From the NCBI GenBank assembly GCA_022511125.1, contig JAFLSD010000003.1, forward strand, positions 216,272 through 280,271: 64,000 nucleotides of DNA, written 5' to 3'. The first letter of the stretch is position 1. Every line of letters begins with the position of its first letter. The notes under the pieces were generated by a model that was not told the DNA's origin, searched no databases, and saw only the letters and a program-made list of their open reading frames with translations. The translations under genes and the position numbers were made by a program. The stretch is from Paramuribaculum sp. (GTDB lineage: Bacteria; Bacteroidota; Bacteroidia; Bacteroidales; Muribaculaceae). Below are positions 56,735 to 64,000 of this stretch, in pieces.

Positions 56735-58786
56735 TTAAACATTGGGCTTCATTATTATCTCCAACATTTTCTTTTGATGAGAGCGCATGTCGCTATAATT
56801 CCACTCTAAACCTTGTGGACGATCAAGACTCTCATCCTTTGAATTATCCTGACATATCTGCATCATTATTTTAAATTTCAATGATGCTACACTCACTTGA
56901 TTCTGTTTTCTACTGTTATAATGATTACATTTCGCTATTGGATCCCAATTCGAGCCAGAACTATTAGCATCAGCACCTATCATGGCGAAATTACCGAAAC
57001 AATTGATTTCCGATCTTGTGGGTATGCCATCTGAACTTTCAATGTCGTCGTCTGCAGCATTGGCTTGAGGGTAGAAATGTTCAAGACTTTTGCGTGTCCT
57101 TGAAAAGTAAAACTTATTGAATGGTTCAAGACCGAAATCTTTACAACCTAACATCAGGAAAAACAGCATTCTTCTGGGGTTTGACTCTTTTAAGGTCTCG
57201 CCCCTCATTTCATCAGAATATTTCTTCCATAGACGATAGTCGGTATAATTGAATACAAACAGAGAAATATCGCTGTCTCCTTTCTCATAAACTTTCTCGA
57301 ATGCATCGGTTGATAAAGCAGATTCGTTATTAATCTGAACGTCTAGCTTACCACTTCCGATAATGATGGAATCGAATACGTCTGGTTTAGGTTGCTTCTT
57401 TTCATTCAGACTTTCATCGCAAACGTATATATCGTAAAAATACTTATCAGCGAGCCGCCGGAGAAATATCAGATAAGAATCAACATCCTCGTTCTCAAAT
57501 AAATGTATGAGGATATAGAACAAATAATTCTTTCGCGTTTTTGGGCTGAACGAAACTTCAAACATCGATAAAAGATTTATCAACTCGCCTTGAGTATTAT
57601 TCTTATCTCCTAAAATGCGAGGAGTCATATCTTTTCCGGCCTTATAAAATCGTTCCAATTGCCATGGATTTTGATTGGGGTCTTCGTTGTTGCTCAACGT
57701 ATGATGCACTACATAATTATCAAGAAAATATTTAGCCTTTAAAAGATTATATGTGAATTGTTGCAGAAATTTTATTTTATCAATTTCAGTAGTACATCGG
57801 TTGATAGCGTCATTAAACTCTTCCAAGAGTTCTTTGTCATCTAGTTTGAATTTCTTTATATCCAACAGATTGTTTTGGAATAATGTCAATTTTAACACTA
57901 TCAACAAAAAATTTGAGAAATCAATTATCGGTTGAAACTTATCTTCTCCGATCACTTTCACCTCCTCATCGTTTTTCTCGGGTGTGAGTTTTAGCAAATC
58001 GGCTATGCATTCCTTCTTCGCAATATTTTCGGTAAGAGATATCTCCCTGAAATCAACAGGAGAGAAATCGGAATAATTATTCACAAACAAATTAGGATCA
58101 TCAAGAACCTGTTGGATGTAACAATTCATCTGAGCGCACGCGTCCCAAATTCTTGAAAACTTTATTCGATCTGTTTCATTATCCAGAATTCCGTATATCT
58201 GCGATTTAACGATTTCATGTTTCTCTAATTGTTCGCCACGTGAATTCATCACCTCGAAATAATGATTGAGATCCACATCCTTTGGAACATTATAGTGTAT
58301 GATTATGACATTCTCGAGAAAATAATTTTTAAAACGTTCAAACATTGAATCTGGAATAAACTCTGTCAGTGCACTTTTAGCGTAATCATAACCTTTTTTA
58401 ATCATGAAGTCATATTCATCCGTAATTTCGGGTAATTTACTTAACGTTTTGGCTGATATCGGCCGAGACGAATATGTCAGTTTACTATCGATGTTCTTTT
58501 GTCCGAGAGCCTTCAATATTAAAAATATAGTGGTAAGACGTTGCTGACCGTCTATTACTTCATAAACCGATTCATCACGCTTAAATGTAACTAGAGTCCC
58601 TATATAATAGACCGAATCTGGATCTTTGTCGAACGCATCCTTCACATCTTTGATGAGAGCCGAAATCTGATCTTCATCCCATGCATAATTGCGTTGATAA
58701 ATGGGGATCCTGTATGTCTTAACATCATTGTTATTAAGATAAATATCTGAGATAGTGCTTTCTTTAAGCGGTAACTGCGTCGCCAT
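56735..58786 (-). CDS. DUF262 protein with a C-terminal HNH-like (DUF1524) region, probable defence protein
   Basis: The 683-residue protein opens with the DUF262 ParB-like NTPase/nuclease core: IPIYQRNYAW (27-36) and DGQQRLTT (79-86). Near the C-terminus SLEHFYPQ and NCFGNFAMIG fit a DUF1524 His-Asn-His motif. This two-domain layout is that of GmrS/GmrD fusions, SspE and related type IV restriction or anti-phage proteins, which sense or cut modified DNA. The middle 300 residues are unassigned. It begins 3 bases after the second DUF262 gene, so both are made together. The activity on any particular DNA is unknown. Confidence 0.8.
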   Translation of the reverse strand: MATQLPLKESTISDIYLNNNDVKTYRIPIYQRNYAWDEDQISALIKDVKDAFDKDPDSVYYIGTLVTFKRDESVYEVIDGQQRLTTIFLILKALGQKNIDSKLTYSSRPISAKTLSKLPEITDEYDFMIKKGYDYAKSALTEFIPDSMFERFKNYFLENVIIIHYNVPKDVDLNHYFEVMNSRGEQLEKHEIVKSQIYGILDNETDRIKFSRIWDACAQMNCYIQQVLDDPNLFVNNYSDFSPVDFREISLTENIAKKECIADLLKLTPEKNDEEVKVIGEDKFQPIIDFSNFLLIVLKLTLFQNNLLDIKKFKLDDKELLEEFNDAINRCTTEIDKIKFLQQFTYNLLKAKYFLDNYVVHHTLSNNEDPNQNPWQLERFYKAGKDMTPRILGDKNNTQGELINLLSMFEVSFSPKTRKNYLFYILIHLFENEDVDSYLIFLRRLADKYFYDIYVCDESLNEKKQPKPDVFDSIIIGSGKLDVQINNESALSTDAFEKVYEKGDSDISLFVFNYTDYRLWKKYSDEMRGETLKESNPRRMLFFLMLGCKDFGLEPFNKFYFSRTRKSLEHFYPQANAADDDIESSDGIPTRSEINCFGNFAMIGADANSSGSNWDPIAKCNHYNSRKQNQVSVASLKFKIMMQICQDNSKDESLDRPQGLEWNYSDMRSHQKKMLEIIMKPNV

Positions 58787-58789
58787 AGT

Positions 58790-60298
58790 TTAAGCTTTAT
58801 AAAAATTATTGATTTTAAAATAATAAAGATAGTTGGAATGTATATTGTCTTTTATCTCATCTTTTTTCCTGGCCCTCGCATGCAAAATCTTAGAATCCGG
58901 AATTGTATACAATCTGTCGGCCAATGTGCTTAACAACGAATTCGGAGAATCTGAGTCGATAATCAGCCTATAGATATTGAACGAATTTATCTTGTCCTTT
59001 TTCTGATTTAAAATAAAATTCTGGGCGGATTGCCAACCTAAGCTCGCATGCTGAGCGCGAAGAGAATATGCCCAGATAAAAGCGAAAATCGTAAACTGAT
59101 CGAAAAGCTCCGTATCGAGTTTAGACGGAAAAGTCGGCGGACAAAATCTATCAACGTACAAAAGCAGTGCCGTGTCGAAAAGTAAACGTGCAATCCTGTT
59201 ACCTTTACCCCATTTGAAATAATTATCAAGTGTTTTCACTATTTCATTATCCTGAATGTAAAAGCCTTCATCTTTATTATTGTTTCGGATGTCGTGAAGC
59301 AACTCGAGATAGTACTGAGTGAAATTGAAAAAAGGTTCCCCGGCAATTATCGGAGCACTAAGTTGAAACGCTGTCACCTCTCTTGTGCCGGTCACAAATG
59401 GCATAGCAGAATTATTCACCATTTGAGCATAAGAAAACGCACTTTTGAAAAATTGAGCATAAGGTGTACGGGAGTGCTTATTGATACCTTTGAATTTATA
59501 AATATTCTGTTCATTTAATTCTTGGGCAAAATTCCCATTTATCCACTCCTTGAGACGGTAAAGATAATCACCGAAAAATTCATTCAGATCGGTTTGTGGC
59601 ACCTTCTCCCAATCGGCCACTATTTTCGCCGTTTTATCGGCATCAAGATCTGTCATTTCACGCAAATGAAACGCTTTTAATAAATCATGTGGATAAAGAG
59701 ATTTCCCGCGAGCGTTCTGTGAGTCAAAAAACTGAAACGCCTCGGACTGATTGGTAGTGATAACTACTATAAGTTCACACTGGTTCAAGATATAATTCAG
59801 GAGTTTCTGATTATTATATTTATTCTGCTCCCGTTCCAGATCGCCAGATGTCGACTTTATAATGCGCCTTTTGAAGGCTTGGAGATTTTTTGGTATATTG
59901 TTTTTCGTATGCCGATCGGCAAATACAGTCTTGTTGATGAAGCTTAGTTTGTCTATTCCATTGTTATCTATTTCTTCAAACAAAACGTAAAGCAATAACG
60001 AAAAAGTGATAAGCCTTTGCTGACCGTCCACAATATTGTATATTGTTTCACCGTCAATTATTTCCTGATGAAGTATTAGAGTGCCCAAACGATAAATTCC
60101 TTTATTCTCGTTTTGAGCTTCCTTTATATCGTCTAACAGTTGAATGGCGTTTCTTGCTGTCCATTTATAAGGACGCTGATAATCCGGAATATTCAATTTT
60201 ATATTTTTGATCATCCCGTAAGTCGACTGCGTCACTCTGTTCTCTAACAAAAGATCGCCAATCGTTGTCACTCCTAAAATTAAATTTTCATTTCTCAT
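58790..60298 (-). CDS. DUF262 protein, upstream partner of the DUF262/DUF1524 gene
   Basis: The 502-residue protein has the same N-terminal core, IPDYQRPYKW (37-46) and DGQQRLITF (91-99). The rest is a mainly helical region with no clear HNH site. Two adjacent DUF262 genes, one with and one without a nuclease end, suggest a two-component restriction complex. This is an inference from organisation. No modification enzyme lies nearby. Codon use is AT-richer than in the fructan locus. Confidence 0.78.
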   Translation of the reverse strand: MRNENLILGVTTIGDLLLENRVTQSTYGMIKNIKLNIPDYQRPYKWTARNAIQLLDDIKEAQNENKGIYRLGTLILHQEIIDGETIYNIVDGQQRLITFSLLLYVLFEEIDNNGIDKLSFINKTVFADRHTKNNIPKNLQAFKRRIIKSTSGDLEREQNKYNNQKLLNYILNQCELIVVITTNQSEAFQFFDSQNARGKSLYPHDLLKAFHLREMTDLDADKTAKIVADWEKVPQTDLNEFFGDYLYRLKEWINGNFAQELNEQNIYKFKGINKHSRTPYAQFFKSAFSYAQMVNNSAMPFVTGTREVTAFQLSAPIIAGEPFFNFTQYYLELLHDIRNNNKDEGFYIQDNEIVKTLDNYFKWGKGNRIARLLFDTALLLYVDRFCPPTFPSKLDTELFDQFTIFAFIWAYSLRAQHASLGWQSAQNFILNQKKDKINSFNIYRLIIDSDSPNSLLSTLADRLYTIPDSKILHARARKKDEIKDNIHSNYLYYFKINNFYKA

Positions 60299-60436
60299 AT
60301 ATCAAACTGATTGTTTCTTGTCATAAACTTCACTTCGACCTCACTATCTAACTTTTGACATAAAAAATAATTATGTTGACATTCCATTTATAATCAAAAT
60401 ATGACCATCGGCGCGGAAGTTAACTTCTCATACTAA

Positions 60437-60470
60437 CATAACCAACTTATAGGCATAACCAACTTATAGG
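60437..60470. repeat. Two tandem copies of a 17-base repeat
   Basis: CATAACCAACTTATAGG occurs twice in direct succession. It lies between the DUF262 operon promoter side and the rRNA terminator. The rest of 60299-60484 has no gene. No function is evident. Confidence 0.75.
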
Positions 60471-60484
60471 CTCCATATAAGAAA

Positions 60485-60514
60485 AATGCCCTCCGTTATA
60501 AAACGGAAGGCATT
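60485..60514 (-). terminator. Intrinsic terminator of the rRNA operon
   Basis: The 13-base arms (60485-60497 with 60502-60514) pair with one G-U on the minus-strand RNA, followed by a U run. It lies just after the 5S gene. Confidence 0.85.
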
Positions 60515-60519
60515 CAAAA

Positions 60520-60626
<107 letters not shown>

Positions 60627-60764
60627 AATAAGGTTACTGAAACAAAGGCGGAGAAAAAAACCAACGACCGAACTGTCCGAAGTCTCGCGTCTAAGATCTA
60701 TCTTTTTTACTTTTCGATATTTTATGCATACACAAGGTTTATTCAAAACCAACGATGCTCTCGT

Positions 60765-63665
<2,901 letters not shown>

Positions 63666-63806
63666 TTCCTTTTACCTTCGACGCTTCGAGAACTTCGCGC
63701 CGTATTTCATCCGTCTCCCGCAACACAGGAAACTTAACACGGCGGAAATTCGCTCGCTCTTTTTTCTCTCTACCTCTGTCAGTATGTCAATGTTCTATCT
63801 ATTAAG

Positions 63807-63880
63807 TAGTCCCTGGCAGAGTTGAACTGCCGACCTCTACATTATCAGTGTAGCGCTCTAACCAACTGAGCTAAAGGACT
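63807..63880 (-). tRNA. tRNA-Ile(GAT)
   Basis: This 74-base cloverleaf lies in the 16S-23S spacer. Acceptor arms AGTCCTT and AGGGACT pair, the anticodon loop is CTGATAA (anticodon GAT) and the T loop is GTTCAACTC. The 3' CCA is not encoded. No tRNA-Ala follows in the 63666-63806 spacer. Confidence 0.95.
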
Positions 63881-63936
63881 ATGAGGTCCACAGGACTCGG
63901 AGTCAGCTCACCTGTCTTATCATGACGGCCTTCTCC

Positions 63937-64000
<64 letters not shown>

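Overview
The window looks like chromosome from a member of the Bacteroidales, probably close to the Muribaculaceae or Bacteroidaceae. The evidence is a SusC/SusD pair beside a one-protein hybrid two-component sensor, a 2-oxoacid:ferredoxin oxidoreductase with a gamma-alpha fused KorA, DUF4932 and DUF6249 proteins, and many promoters with the Bacteroidetes -7 box TAnnTTTG (about 16 located by eye). The genus is inferred, not shown.

Layout. 1-2960: 5' end of pyrG, then a membrane pseudokinase overlapping a GNAT acetyltransferase. 2961-9880: an AT-rich island carrying a compact DNA phosphorothioation (Dnd-type) operon: XRE regulator, dndC, dndD, a dndE fused to a HerA-like ATPase, and a HARE-HTH/Mrr nuclease broken by a one-base frameshift. 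9886-20569: housekeeping genes (mnmE, an EndoG-type nuclease, asnS, an rluB with a repetitive N-terminal tail, DUF2461, mutS), then a hexapeptide acetyltransferase and a DUF4932 protein. 20853-24240: a sigma-factor locus (DUF6249, ECF sigma, small membrane protein, TonB-dependent receptor) whose receptor has an in-frame stop. 24410-29195: an AraC/MFS/hydrolase/carboxymuconolactone-decarboxylase cluster flanked by a decayed duplicate of its own last two genes. 29215-39501: tadA, rnz, a BamA/TamA-like lipoprotein, a HAD phosphatase, purB, a MATE transporter and korAB. 39799-44482: two related lipoproteins with a C10 tract at their promoter, an EEP-family phosphohydrolase and a GH20 hexosaminidase.

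44677-56611 is a fructan utilisation locus. A GH32 fructosidase, an MFS sugar transporter and a PfkB kinase run left. A hybrid sensor with a periplasmic sugar-binding domain, then SusC and SusD, run right. The expected flow is capture and import of oligofructans by SusCD, periplasmic release of fructose by GH32, sensing of fructose by the hybrid regulator, uptake by the MFS protein and phosphorylation by the kinase. 56735-60298 carries two adjacent DUF262 proteins, a possible second defence locus. The window closes with a leftward rRNA operon (5S, 23S, tRNA-Ile, 3' end of 16S).

The strongest candidate for something new is the Dnd variant: no dndB and no dndFGH in the window, a DndE-HerA fusion in their place, and a co-directional, now frameshifted HARE-HTH/Mrr nuclease that could be the restriction partner.
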